Notes: generated by a model not told the origin, from the sequence alone. A stretch of DNA of 64,000 bases from Clostridium chrysemydis (GCF_015234215.1 NZ_JADEKP010000009.1:1-64000), one strand, 5' to 3'; positions 9,101 through 17,077 are shown, counted from the stretch's first letter. Program-made: numbers and translations.

Positions 9101-9302
9101 CCATAAAAAATTAAAAAGCAAGATAGTATTATTTGTTAGAGAAAATAGTAAAAAAGATGGTATTACAGAAAGTTTTATGTATTTAGGAACATGTGAATAT
9201 AGAAGCCATAAAGGTAATAAACCGATAAGTTTTATTTTTGAACTTAAGGAAGAAATACCAGCTAATATTATAAATAAAGCAAATAAAAGTATTATTATAT
9301 AG
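6141..9302 (+). CDS. PLD-domain / SF2 helicase / DUF3427-like protein
   Basis: A protein of about 1053 residues. I place the start at TTG 6141, six nt after AAAGAGGTG; an in-frame GTG at 6132 sits inside that ribosome site. A helical N-terminus is followed by a phospholipase-D-like domain with one HxK motif (HAKAYMF near residue 225) and GSSNLS. Next comes a superfamily II helicase core with Walker A ATGVGKT near 350, DEFHH (DEAH-like box) near 449, LTATPER, and motif VI QQLGRGLR near 650. The C-terminal ~350 residues match the DUF3427 arrangement as I remember it. Proteins with this PLD-helicase-DUF3427 order resemble restriction-type enzymes, where a PLD nuclease is coupled to a DNA translocase. 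A phage-defence role is inference. No methylase gene adjoins it. Confidence 0.85.
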   Translation: MKEGIYEQVINKEVLKNIELLDKTKYLVDTEKIDKEEAKVVLSSYIEEVIRKSLNYIRDNEKEESKKLLSQIEACNKIINILEKISNDAEIDKYKIEERGEILTSLYSKINNSRSLKKGKAVRPVTPISQSSLFTGASLEPNMLGELNKEILSCDSIDLLVSFVKWSGIRCIIDSLKEATNNGKRLRIITTSYMGASDFKAIDELSRLKNTEIKVSYDTERTRLHAKAYMFSRETGFTTAYIGSSNLSNAALTSGLEWNIKITEKDSFDIVNKFNATFESYFNDSEFVLYKGTDEDKLLLKRALKKEVRDESEDFNYTLDIRPFSYQKEILEKLEVEREIFNRHRNLLVAATGVGKTVISAFDYKNFCKKNNFSNKNTLLFVAHREEILKQSRDTFRAILKDRNFGDLVVGKYKGENLDHLFISIQSLNSKELIDITSEDKYDFIIVDEFHHALAPSYRKLLEYYKPKVLLGLTATPERADGKSVFSYFENRISAEIRLPEAIDRKLLCPFQYFAVTDDIDLSRLKWKRKGYDLSELNKVYTGNDLRVDQIIRSLNEYVTDLDDVKGLGFCVSVEHAKYMAESFKRRGIKSIAVTGESLDYERKDAKRLLVSGEIKFIFAVDIYNEGVDIPEINTVMFLRPTESLTVFLQQLGRGLRLSDDKECLTVLDFVGQANKNYNFEEKFRALIGKTNKPVKEYIENGFLTLPRGSYIKLEKRAKEYILENIKSLTNNKRNLISKIKNFKSDTNLELNFYNFISHYNLSLIDFYGKSGDRSFSRLLVDAGEKEDFNEKLEKDITKKLKNLFSINSRRFIDFILKLINGRVEFNNMSNEDILMAYMFYYTMFDASPEKLGYTDLKDGINDLLKNTNMINEVKEILEFNYSNISFIDKKVDLVFECPLDLHCVYSRNQIMAALGYYNEKKPSFREGVKYFKDKKLDAFFITLNKSDKEFSPSTLYEDYAINDKLFHWQSQSTTSLESNTGQRYINHKKLKSKIVLFVRENSKKDGITESFMYLGTCEYRSHKGNKPISFIFELKEEIPANIINKANKSIII

Positions 9303-9309
9303 TGAAAAT

Positions 9310-9340
9310 AGCACTAACAGATTTGTTAGTGCTATTTTTT
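9310..9340 (+). terminator. Intrinsic terminator after helicase gene
   Basis: AGCACTAACA (9310-9319) pairs with TGTTAGTGCT (9324-9333), and flanking A and T runs extend the stem. The T-run follows on the plus strand. The A-run on the other side would also let it work in reverse. Confidence 0.9.
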
Positions 9341-9503
9341 ATAGTTTGATTAATTTGAGTGAAAAGAGGTATTTGGTAAAAAAAGTATACGAATGGCGAA
9401 CAAATTTGGAATTTGTGTACAAGCACAAAAGAAATAATTGAAATTTATTAAAAATAGTATAATATTATAAATAATATATTTACATATAGAGAAATAAATT
9501 ATT

Positions 9504-9547
9504 AAATTATCAACTAAAAGAATTGAAAAGTGATAAGTTGATAATTT
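9504..9547. promoter_or_regulatory. 12-bp inverted repeat abutting the transporter ribosome site
   Basis: AAATTATCAACT (9504-9515) is repeated as its exact reverse complement AGTTGATAATTT (9536-9547), with a 20-nt spacer. It ends 2-3 nt before the AAGGGGG ribosome site of the transporter at 9564. The position suits an operator or an RNA hairpin that limits ribosome access. There is no T-run. Confidence 0.5.
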
Positions 9548-9563
9548 TAAAGGGGGCAAGCGA

Positions 9564-11111
9564 ATGGAAGAAAACAGAGAACAATGGGGATCAAAGATTG
9601 GATTTATACTTGCAGCTATAGGTTCAGCAGTTGGCTTAGGGAATATTTGGAGATTTCCTTATGTTGCATACGAAAATGGTGGAGGGGCTTTTTTAATACC
9701 ATATTTCTTTGCAATATTTACAGCAGGTATACCATTATTAATCCTTGAATATTCTATGGGGCATAAGTACAAAGGATCTACACCACTTGCAATAGCAAGA
9801 GCATCTAAAAAGTGGGAATGGCTTGGGTGGTGGCCAACTATAACATCAGCAATTATAGTAGCGTATTATTCAGTAATCATAAGTTGGGCTATGAATTATT
9901 TTGTACTTAGTTTTAAAAAGGGCTGGGGAAGTGATGCAAATTCATTTTTCCATAGTGACTTCCTTAATTTAAGTGAATCACCATTTCAAATAGGAGGAGT
10001 AGTTTGGTATGTACTTCTTGGAGTGGCAGTTATTTGGGTTATCAACTGGGTAGTTTGTTATAAGGGTATTAAAAAGGGAATTGAGAAAGTAAATAAGATT
10101 TTATTACCAACTTTGGTTTTAATAATGATAATTATAGCAGTTAGAGCTGTAACGTTAGAGGGGGCTATGGCTGGACTTAATACTTTATTTACCCCAGATT
10201 GGGAAATGGTAACTAAGCCAGATGTTTGGATAGCAGCGTATGGACAAGTATTTTATTCATTAAGTATAGCTATTGGAATTATGATGACTTATTCAAGTTA
10301 TCTTCCTAAAAAAACTGATATAAATAATAGTGCATTTGTAACAGCATTTGCAAACTGTGGATTTGAGTTTTTATCAGCGATAGCTGTTTTTGCTATATTG
10401 GGGTTTATGGCAACAGCGCAAGGAGTTCAAGTTTCAGAAGTTGTATCAAGTGGGATAGGATTAGCATTTGTAGCTTTTCCACAGATATTTAGTACTATGG
10501 GAACTGTAGGGAACTTCCTTGGACCGTTATTCTTCTTATGTTTAATATTTGCAGGAATAACTTCATCAGTATCATTAACTGAAGCTGTTTCAGCACCTTT
10601 TAATGATAAGTTTGGTTGGAGCAGAAAAAAAGTAGTTACAGCTATGTGTTTAATTGGGGCAACACTTAGTTCACTATTTGCAACAGGAGCAGGTTTATAT
10701 ATTTTAGATATAGTTGATCAATTTATAAATAGCTATGGAATAGTTGTAGTGGGACTATTTGAAGTTATATTGATTGGTTGGATTTTGAAACCTGATGAAT
10801 TAAGAGAGCACGCAAATTCTATCTCTCACTTTAAGATAGGGAAATGGTGGGATGTAGCTATTAAGTTCATCACACCAGCTCTTTTAATCTATATGATAGT
10901 TCAAAATGTATTAAAAGAAATTAATGCACCATACGGAGGGTATGAAGTAAGTCAGCTTTTAGCTTATGGATGGAGCGTAATAGGGTTTGGGATTATTGTA
11001 GCACTAGTTATAACTAAAAAGCCTTGGAGGGCTAATAAAATTAGTGAAGAGCAGGTTAAAGAGGATGATTTAGAAGAGGAATTAAATAATAATTTAGAAT
11101 TAGATCTTTAA
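9564..11111 (+). CDS. Sodium-dependent NSS/SNF-family amino-acid transporter
   Basis: A 515-residue polytopic membrane protein with about twelve transmembrane helices. The N-terminal GSAVGLGNIWRFPYVAYENGGGAF is the hallmark first helix of neurotransmitter:sodium symporters, forming the sodium- and substrate-binding unwound segment, given here only as a landmark (begins near residue 17). The extra C-terminal helices and acidic tail, plus the small MetS-like subunit encoded 18 nt downstream, match the two-component MetPS class, which takes up methionine and alanine in Corynebacterium. The actual substrate here is unknown beyond a probable hydrophobic amino acid. Confidence 0.9.
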   Translation: MEENREQWGSKIGFILAAIGSAVGLGNIWRFPYVAYENGGGAFLIPYFFAIFTAGIPLLILEYSMGHKYKGSTPLAIARASKKWEWLGWWPTITSAIIVAYYSVIISWAMNYFVLSFKKGWGSDANSFFHSDFLNLSESPFQIGGVVWYVLLGVAVIWVINWVVCYKGIKKGIEKVNKILLPTLVLIMIIIAVRAVTLEGAMAGLNTLFTPDWEMVTKPDVWIAAYGQVFYSLSIAIGIMMTYSSYLPKKTDINNSAFVTAFANCGFEFLSAIAVFAILGFMATAQGVQVSEVVSSGIGLAFVAFPQIFSTMGTVGNFLGPLFFLCLIFAGITSSVSLTEAVSAPFNDKFGWSRKKVVTAMCLIGATLSSLFATGAGLYILDIVDQFINSYGIVVVGLFEVILIGWILKPDELREHANSISHFKIGKWWDVAIKFITPALLIYMIVQNVLKEINAPYGGYEVSQLLAYGWSVIGFGIIVALVITKKPWRANKISEEQVKEDDLEEELNNNLELDL

Positions 11112-11129
11112 AAAAGGGGGCTTTTTTAT

Positions 11130-11261
11130 ATGACAAAAGTAGCGATAGTTTTCTTTTTGATAGGTGCAACAGTCTTGTGGGGAGGCTTAGCGATATCTTT
11201 AACAATGCTTATAAAAAGCGAAAAGAAAGCTAGTTTAGAAGAATCTAAAAACAATAAATAA
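11130..11261 (+). CDS. MetS-like small subunit of NSS transporter
   Basis: A 43-residue single-pass protein starting MTKVAIVFFLIGATVLWGG, with a hydrophobic segment at about 4-26 and a charged tail rich in Lys, Glu and Ser. The ATG at 11130 lies 9 nt after AAAAAGGGGG. Its position directly after a long-form NSS transporter, its size and its W-G-G motif fit the MetS small-subunit family, which is needed for activity of MetP in Corynebacterium. It is easily missed because of its size. Confidence 0.82.
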   Translation: MTKVAIVFFLIGATVLWGGLAISLTMLIKSEKKASLEESKNNK

Positions 11262-11271
11262 AATATATTTT

Positions 11272-11320
11272 AATTAAGACTTATGTTTAAAATTTAAAAA
11301 ACATAAGTCTTAATTTTTTT
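11272..11320 (+). terminator. Long intrinsic terminator after transporter operon
   Basis: A 17-bp stem, left arm 11272-11288 beginning AATTAAGACTTATG and right arm 11299-11315, followed by seven T residues. Confidence 0.92.
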
Positions 11321-11347
11321 GTCTCCAAAAATTTACTATTTACAAAA

Positions 11348-11359
11348 GAACGTATGTTC
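11348..11359. promoter_or_regulatory. LexA operator (SOS box)
   Basis: GAACGTATGTTC, followed by G, is a perfect match to the Gram-positive LexA half-sites GAAC-N4-GTTC (Bacillus consensus CGAACATATGTTCG). It lies about 42 bp upstream of a Y-family polymerase start, which is the classical SOS target. This makes LexA repression and DNA-damage induction very likely. Confidence 0.88.
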
Positions 11360-11400
11360 GGTATTATTTTAATATAAATATTTTTAGAAGGTGCGGTAAA

Positions 11401-12651
11401 ATGGATGATAAAATAATTTTTCATGTAGATGTTAATTCAGCTTATTTATCTTGGATAGCAGTTCATAGACTTCAGTTTGGAGAAGATGATATTGATATTA
11501 GAACTATTCCATCAATAATCGGAGGAAATATAAAGGAGCGTCACGGGATAGTTTTAGCAAAATCTATCCCTGCTAAAAAATATAATATTCAAACAGGGGA
11601 GCCTGTTGTAAAAGCTTTAGGAAGGTGCAAAGACCTTAAAGTGTATCCGCCAGATTATAAAATTTTTATGAGATGTAGTGATGCTATGTATGAGCTTTTA
11701 CGAGAGTATTCTCCGCTTATCCAAAGATATTCAGTAGATGAAGTTTTTATGGATATGAGTCATTTAAAAGATAATTATATTGATAAGGCTATAGAGATAA
11801 AAGATAGAATTGAAAAAGAATTAGGATTTACAGTAAATATCGGGATAAGTACAAATAAACTTTTAGCGAAGATGGCTAGTGATTTTAAGAAAAAGAATTC
11901 AATTCATACTTTATTTCAAGAAGAAATAAAAGATAAGATGTGGCCTTTACCTATAAGGGATTTATTTATGGTAGGAAGTAGAACTGAAAAAAAGTTAAAA
12001 AAGCTTAATATTCAAACTATAGGTGATTTAGCTCATTATAATTTTGATATTTTAAGTCATATGTTTAAAAGTTATGCAAAAGTTATATATAACTATGCAA
12101 ATGGAATTGAAAATTCAAAGGTAAGGGATAAAAATTATCTTGAAGTTAAGGGTATTGGAAATTCAACTACAGCTCCTTTTGATATTTTTAGGAGAGAAGA
12201 TGCTTTAAAGGTGTTATTATCATTAGTTGAAACAGCTTCTATGAGGCTTAGGAAAAATGAAACTATGTGCACTTTAGTTCATGTTTCTATAAAAACTAAT
12301 GTATTTATAAGATACTCGCACCAAGTAACTCTAAATGCACCAACAGATTCTACAGAGGAATTATTTAAAGAAATTACAAAGGCATTTGATGAAGTTTGGA
12401 AAGGTGAAGGTATAAGGCACTTAGGAGTAAGATTTTCTAAACTTTGTTCTAATGAATTTTATCAAAAGAATTTATTTGATGATGATAAAAAAGATAAGAG
12501 AAGAGCACTTGATAAAACTATTGATGAAATTAGATTTAGATATGGTAATAAATCAGTCTTTAGATCTACTTTTATCAATTCAAAAATTAAACCTCTTAGT
12601 GGAGGAGTTGTAGAAGAAGAGGATTATATGATGATGGGAAGTATTTTATAG
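11401..12651 (+). CDS. Y-family translesion DNA polymerase (UmuC/DinB-like)
   Basis: A 416-residue Y-family polymerase. The first catalytic block DVNSAYLSW starts near residue 10 and the second, YSVDEVFMDM, near 110 carries the catalytic Asp-Glu pair. A helix-hairpin-helix region follows at about 190-215, and the little-finger domain occupies roughly 250-360. A C-terminal extension includes YGNKSVFRSTF. It would insert nucleotides opposite lesions during the SOS response. The ATG follows AGAAGGTGCGGTAAA. The polymerase gene and the next small gene are 13 nt apart and share the LexA-controlled promoter. Its C-terminus lacks an obvious UmuC-specific extension, so polymerase IV versus V class is left open. 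Confidence 0.92.
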   Translation: MDDKIIFHVDVNSAYLSWIAVHRLQFGEDDIDIRTIPSIIGGNIKERHGIVLAKSIPAKKYNIQTGEPVVKALGRCKDLKVYPPDYKIFMRCSDAMYELLREYSPLIQRYSVDEVFMDMSHLKDNYIDKAIEIKDRIEKELGFTVNIGISTNKLLAKMASDFKKKNSIHTLFQEEIKDKMWPLPIRDLFMVGSRTEKKLKKLNIQTIGDLAHYNFDILSHMFKSYAKVIYNYANGIENSKVRDKNYLEVKGIGNSTTAPFDIFRREDALKVLLSLVETASMRLRKNETMCTLVHVSIKTNVFIRYSHQVTLNAPTDSTEELFKEITKAFDEVWKGEGIRHLGVRFSKLCSNEFYQKNLFDDDKKDKRRALDKTIDEIRFRYGNKSVFRSTFINSKIKPLSGGVVEEEDYMMMGSIL

Positions 12652-12664
12652 GAGTTGATTAATT

Positions 12665-12919
12665 ATGAAAGTTTCTAAAGTAATTCAAGTTATTGCTTGG
12701 TTTGATGAAAAGGGTAAGATTAGACCTGTAAGATTTAGATATGAAGATGAGGAAGAACTTAAGGTGATTATTATAGAAGAAATTTTAAATAGGGAATTTA
12801 AAAACCTTGGAGGCACTCCTACGTGGACTTTTACTTGTACGTCAAAAATAGATGGGAAGAAGAATATATATCATATTAAATACGATATGTTATCTAATAG
12901 ATGGATAGTTTTCTTTTAG
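12665..12919 (+). CDS. Small protein co-transcribed with Y-family polymerase
   Basis: An 84-residue soluble protein starting MKVSKVIQVIAWFDEKG, with alternating hydrophobic and charged stretches that suggest a beta-rich fold, including GTPTWTFTCTSKIDG. I do not recognise the family. Its position 13 nt downstream of the SOS polymerase, before a shared terminator, resembles YolD-type partners of Bacillus Y-family polymerases. The sequence is not clearly YolD. The ribosome site GGAGTTGATT precedes the ATG. Confidence 0.75.
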   Translation: MKVSKVIQVIAWFDEKGKIRPVRFRYEDEEELKVIIIEEILNREFKNLGGTPTWTFTCTSKIDGKKNIYHIKYDMLSNRWIVFF

Positions 12920-12942
12920 AGTAAATAAAAATAGATTATTTT

Positions 12943-12986
12943 AAAGCACTAAATTTATATTAATAAAATTTAGTGCTTTTATTTTG
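12943..12986 (+). terminator. Intrinsic terminator after SOS operon
   Basis: AAAGCACTAAATTT (12943-12956) pairs perfectly with AAATTTAGTGCTTT (12966-12979), followed by TATTTTG. Confidence 0.92.
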
Positions 12987-13096
12987 TAATGAAACTGTAA
13001 TTTTAGAATTATAGAAAAGTAAGCTTAAGAAAATATACTAAAAATATAAAGTGGAAAATTAAAAAGTTTATATAAATAAAAAGATGAGGTGAAAGT

Positions 13097-14524
13097 ATGA
13101 ATGCAGTTTTAGAGTTAAAAGATGTAACAAAGAGAATAGGAAAAAAAGAGCTAGTTAAAGGAGTTACTTTTACTATAAATAAGGGTGAGATATTTGGATT
13201 TTTAGGACCAAACGGCGCAGGAAAAACAACTACTATAAAGATGATAACAGGACTTTATAAAATTACAGAAGGACATATATTTGTAGATGGGGTTAATGTT
13301 TCAAAAAACTTTAAAAAAGCATTAAAAGGTGTTGGTGCAATTATAGAAAATCCTGAGATGTACGGATACTTAACGGGAAGAGAAAATCTAAAAATCTTTG
13401 GTAGGATGCATGATAATGTTGATGCTAAAAGAATAGAAGAAGTTGCAAAGCTTGTTAAACTTGGAAACAGAATAGATGATAAGGTAAATAAATATTCTTT
13501 AGGAATGAGACAAAGATTAGGAGTTGCACAGGCTCTACTTCATAGACCCAAACTACTTATATTAGACGAACCAACTAATGGACTTGACCCTATGGGAATA
13601 AAAGAACTTAGGGAGATGCTTAGAGAACTTTCAGAAACAGAGGGATTATCAGTTCTAGCATCAAGTCACCTTTTAAGTGAGATGGAACTTATGTGTGATA
13701 GATTCGGAATAATAGATAGCGGGAAAATAATAGGAATTAAAACTATATCAGATATTAAAGAAGAAAATGATAAAATTCATACTTATGCTTTAGATATATC
13801 GGATATGGATAAGGCATTTATAGTTATAGAAGATATAAAAAATGACGTTTTAGCTAAAATGAAAAATGACAAATTAATAATTACATTCTCAAAAGAAGGA
13901 TTTGCTAAAGTAAATAAACGATTAGTTTTAAATGATATTGAAGAGTATGAGGTTAAAGTATTAGCAATAAGACCGATTAGTAGATGGAAGATATTATTAT
14001 CAAAATTATTGGCACTTCTAGTAATTGGAGTTTCGATTGTTTTAGGTTCTGTTATTGTACTTTTAATTTCAAGCGGAAGTGTTTATGGATTTGATACATT
14101 AAAGACACCAATTTTAGAAGCGAATGGGAATAGTATATTTGAGGTGAGCTATTTAGGGTATTTTATTAAAAATATTAGTTTATCATTATCAGGCTTACTA
14201 TTTGTTACGGGGTTAGTATTTATGTTATCTACAGTAACAAAGAATACCGCTATTTCTGTTGCAGTAAGTATGCTTATATATTTAGGGGCGTTACCTATTA
14301 CATTAATATTAGCTTCAAATGGAGTAGGAGGCATTTTAAAAACATTTATTCCGTATATAGATTATTCTATTTTTAATTTGGTAGATGTATTTAAGGAAAT
14401 GATAGTTACAAATACAGTGGTGCAATTAAGTCCTGAATTTGGATCAATACAGTTATTAATAGGGTTTGTTATCATGTCAGTGATATCAGTTATAGTATTT
14501 ATAAAAAATGATATAAAAAATTAA
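13097..14524 (+). CDS. ABC ATPase fused to a truncated ABC-2 permease (probable deletion fusion)
   Basis: A 475-residue open frame in two unequal parts. Residues 1 to about 285 are a CcmA-type ABC ATPase with Walker A GPNGAGKT near 40, signature SLGMRQR near 136 and Walker B LLILDEPTNG. From about residue 290 the text changes to VLAIRPISRWKILLSKLLAL, the cytoplasmic loop before the second helix of an ABC-2 permease. Four or five hydrophobic segments follow, ending in IVFIKNDIKN, a typical permease C-terminus. The ATPase's last ~20 residues, any stop codon and the permease's first helix are missing. This reads as an in-frame deletion that joined two neighbouring genes. Export activity is doubtful. 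The start ATG follows GATGAGGTGAAAGT. Confidence 0.8.
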   Translation: MNAVLELKDVTKRIGKKELVKGVTFTINKGEIFGFLGPNGAGKTTTIKMITGLYKITEGHIFVDGVNVSKNFKKALKGVGAIIENPEMYGYLTGRENLKIFGRMHDNVDAKRIEEVAKLVKLGNRIDDKVNKYSLGMRQRLGVAQALLHRPKLLILDEPTNGLDPMGIKELREMLRELSETEGLSVLASSHLLSEMELMCDRFGIIDSGKIIGIKTISDIKEENDKIHTYALDISDMDKAFIVIEDIKNDVLAKMKNDKLIITFSKEGFAKVNKRLVLNDIEEYEVKVLAIRPISRWKILLSKLLALLVIGVSIVLGSVIVLLISSGSVYGFDTLKTPILEANGNSIFEVSYLGYFIKNISLSLSGLLFVTGLVFMLSTVTKNTAISVAVSMLIYLGALPITLILASNGVGGILKTFIPYIDYSIFNLVDVFKEMIVTNTVVQLSPEFGSIQLLIGFVIMSVISVIVFIKNDIKN

Positions 14525-14541
14525 TCAAATTAAAAAAAAGA

Positions 14542-14588
14542 TTGATTTTAAGGACAAGCATGATATAATTATATTGTAAATGTTTTCA
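14542..14588 (+). promoter_or_regulatory. glp promoter with CcpA cre site
   Basis: TTGATT (14542-14547) and TATAAT (14564-14569) are separated by 16 nt. TGTAAATGTTTTCA (14575-14588) matches the cre consensus TGWAANCGNTNWCA at 13 of 14 positions (T replaces the central C). It overlaps the expected transcription start, a position that blocks initiation. Catabolite repression of glycerol uptake is the natural reading. Confidence 0.7.
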
Positions 14589-14634
14589 AATTATAAGATT
14601 CATAAAATTTTCTTTAATTTATGTGGAAGAGAAG

Positions 14635-14690
14635 GAGAGTTTAGCATAGATGACAGAGGTGTTTTCTTTGCGGGCTCTCTTTTTATTTTT
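14635..14690 (+). promoter_or_regulatory. Leader terminator of glpFK, possible GlpP antitermination target
   Basis: GAGAGTTTAGC (14635-14645) pairs with GCGGGCTCTC (14670-14679) through Watson-Crick and G-U pairs with one bulged A. TTTTTATTTTT follows. It lies in the 5' untranslated region between promoter and glpF. In Bacillus, glycerol genes are controlled by GlpP-dependent antitermination at such a leader terminator. No glpP gene lies in this window. Confidence 0.65.
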
Positions 14691-14747
14691 GCCTATTTTA
14701 ATTTTAATTAATATAGAAAAAAAGCATTATTATAGGAGGAAATGAAC

Positions 14748-15452
14748 ATGGTCAATTTTTTAGCAGAGATGATAGGAACAATGATCCTAATCTATTTAGG
14801 GGATGGAGTTGTTGCTAACGTAGTTTTGAAAAAAACTAAAGGACATAATTCAGGATGGATGGTTATTTCATCAGGTTGGGCATTTGCAGTTGCAATACCG
14901 GCATTTATATTTGGAGCAACTAGTGGAGCTCACTTTAATCCAGCTTTAACAATAGCTTTAGCTGCAATAGGTGATTTCCCTTGGAGTCAAGTTCCAATGT
15001 ATATTACAGCTCAGATGATAGGGGCATTCCTTGGAGCAGTTTTAGTTTTTCTTCAATATTACAATCACTTTGAAGAAACAGAGGATAAAGATGGGAAGCT
15101 TGGAGTATTCTGTACAGGTCCAGCACTAAGAAATAGTAAATTTAATTTTATAAGTGAGTTCTTCGGAACATTTTTATTAGTGTTTGGTATTTTGGGTATT
15201 GGAAATGTAGAAATGGCAAATGGTTTAAACACACTTGCAGTAGGACTTTTAATTTGGGCTATAGGTTTAAGCTCTGGGGGTACAACAGGGTATGCAATTA
15301 ATCCTGCTAGAGACTTAGCACCAAGAATAGCACATGCTATTTTACCTGTTCCAGGTAAGAGAGATTCAGATTGGAAGTATGCTTGGATACCAGTAGTTGC
15401 GCCTATTGTTGGTGCATTAGCTGGAGCATTTGTTTTTGTAACTGTATTCTAA
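14748..15452 (+). CDS. glpF: Glycerol uptake facilitator (aquaglyceroporin)
   Basis: A 234-residue MIP-family channel with six transmembrane helices and the two pore half-helices, GAHFNPALT near residue 65 and GYAINPARDLAPR near 187. The Asp directly after the second NPAR is the mark of glycerol facilitators rather than water-only aquaporins. I use ATG 14748, eight nt after AGGAGG. An in-frame ATG at 14742 lies only two nt from that site. It is followed by glpK, so glycerol entry and trapping are encoded together behind the cre site and leader terminator. Confidence 0.93.
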   Translation: MVNFLAEMIGTMILIYLGDGVVANVVLKKTKGHNSGWMVISSGWAFAVAIPAFIFGATSGAHFNPALTIALAAIGDFPWSQVPMYITAQMIGAFLGAVLVFLQYYNHFEETEDKDGKLGVFCTGPALRNSKFNFISEFFGTFLLVFGILGIGNVEMANGLNTLAVGLLIWAIGLSSGGTTGYAINPARDLAPRIAHAILPVPGKRDSDWKYAWIPVVAPIVGALAGAFVFVTVF

Positions 15453-15485
15453 AAGACATTTTAAAAATTTTATGAGGTGATTAAT

Positions 15486-16982
15486 ATGGGAAAATATGTA
15501 ATAGCATTAGATCAAGGAACTACAAGTTCAAGAGCTATAATTTTTGATAAAGGTCAAAATATATTAGGAATTAGTCAAAAAGAGTTTACGCAAATATATC
15601 CTAAAGAAGGCTGGGTAGAACATAATCCAATGGAAATCTGGGCATCTCAATTTGGAGTTTTGCAAGAAGTTATCGCTAAAGCAAATATAACTCAAGATGA
15701 AATAGCAGCAATTGGTATAACAAATCAGAGGGAAACTACTATAGTTTGGGATAAAAATACTGGGGAACCAGTTTATAACGCTATAGTTTGGCAGTGTAGA
15801 AGAACAGCTAAAATTTGTGATGAGTTAAGAGAAAGAGGTTTAGAAGAATATATTAAAGAAACTACAGGACTAGTTTTAGATGCATATTTTTCAGGCACTA
15901 AAATAAAATGGATTTTAGATAACGTAGAAGGTGCAAGAGAAAAAGCAGAAAGAGGAGACTTGTTATTTGGAACAGTTGATACTTGGTTAGTTTGGAAACT
16001 TACTAATGGAAAAGTGCATGTAACAGATTATACAAATGCCTCAAGAACTATGTTATATAACATAAAAGAATTAAAATGGGATGAAAAACTATTAAAAGAA
16101 TTAGATATTCCAAAGAGCATGCTACCAGAGGTAAAAAGCTCTTCTGAAATATATGGCTATACTAACCTTGGTGGTACAGGGGGAGTTAGAGTTCCTGTTG
16201 CTGGTATGGCTGGAGATCAGCAAGCAGCATTATTTGGACAAACTGCCTTTGAAAAAGGAGATGCTAAAAACACATACGGAACTGGATGTTTCTTGCTTAT
16301 GAATACAGGAAATGAAGCAGTAAGTAGTAAGCATGGACTTTTAACTACTATAGCAGCAAGTACAAAAGACAATGTTCAATATGCTTTAGAAGGTTCAATA
16401 TTCGTCGGTGGTGCAGTTATACAATGGCTAAGAGATGAGATGAAATTAATTACAGATGCAGCTGATTCAGAATATTTTGCTAAAAAAGTTAAGAACAATG
16501 GTGGAGTCTATGTAGTTCCTGCATTTGTTGGACTAGGAGCACCTTATTGGGATATGTATGCAAGAGGTGCTGTTCTAGGACTTACTAGAGGAGCAAATAG
16601 AAATCATTTAATAAGAGCATCACTTGAAGCTATAGCTTACCAAACTAAAGAGGTAATTGATGCGATGGCATCAGATTTAGGTTCAGAATTAAACGTCTTA
16701 AGTGTTGACGGAGGAGCAAGTAGAAATAAATTCTTAATGCAATTCCAATCAGATATTATAGGAAGAAAAGTTCAAAAGCCTATAATAATAGAAACAACAG
16801 CACTTGGAGCAGCTTATTTAGCTGGACTTGCAGTTGGTTTCTGGAAAGATAAACAAGAAATAAAAGAAATGCAATGTATAGGTGAGACTTTTGAACCGGG
16901 AATGGAAAAAGAAGAAGTAGATAAATTATTTAAAGGCTGGAAAAAGGCGGTTAAAAGATCTATGGAGTGGGAAGAAGAATAA
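15486..16982 (+). CDS. glpK: Glycerol kinase
   Basis: A 498-residue FGGY-family kinase that makes sn-glycerol 3-phosphate from glycerol and ATP. It begins [18 protein letters not shown], the phosphate-binding loop. [13 protein letters not shown] and [15 protein letters not shown] mark the central hinge. The FGGY signature [20 protein letters not shown] lies near 340. ATG 15486 follows TGAGGTGATTAAT; an upstream in-frame GTG sits in that site. The loop before GMAGDQQ ([15 protein letters not shown]) lacks the His that HPr phosphorylates in Bacillus and Enterococcus GlpK, so direct PTS activation is unlikely here. It is second in the glpFK operon. Confidence 0.96.
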   Translation: MGKYVIALDQGTTSSRAIIFDKGQNILGISQKEFTQIYPKEGWVEHNPMEIWASQFGVLQEVIAKANITQDEIAAIGITNQRETTIVWDKNTGEPVYNAIVWQCRRTAKICDELRERGLEEYIKETTGLVLDAYFSGTKIKWILDNVEGAREKAERGDLLFGTVDTWLVWKLTNGKVHVTDYTNASRTMLYNIKELKWDEKLLKELDIPKSMLPEVKSSSEIYGYTNLGGTGGVRVPVAGMAGDQQAALFGQTAFEKGDAKNTYGTGCFLLMNTGNEAVSSKHGLLTTIAASTKDNVQYALEGSIFVGGAVIQWLRDEMKLITDAADSEYFAKKVKNNGGVYVVPAFVGLGAPYWDMYARGAVLGLTRGANRNHLIRASLEAIAYQTKEVIDAMASDLGSELNVLSVDGGASRNKFLMQFQSDIIGRKVQKPIIIETTALGAAYLAGLAVGFWKDKQEIKEMQCIGETFEPGMEKEEVDKLFKGWKKAVKRSMEWEEE

Positions 16983-17040
16983 AATATTAAAGTCAAAATA
17001 AGTAAAGTTAAAATAATAAAAATTAATGAGTGAGTATGAG

Positions 17041-17077
17041 AAAAGCATGGTATTAGATACTGTGCTTTTTTTATTTT
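17041..17077 (+). terminator. Intrinsic terminator after glpK
   Basis: AAAAGCA (17041-17047) pairs with TGCTTTT (17063-17069), and the inner GTAT/ATAC extends the stem. TTTTATTTTT follows. Confidence 0.8.

Noticed and set aside
9350-9559. A 69-codon minus-strand frame before the NSS transporter
   Set aside because: It covers the intergenic inverted repeat, lacks a ribosome site and has the composition of non-coding AT-rich DNA.
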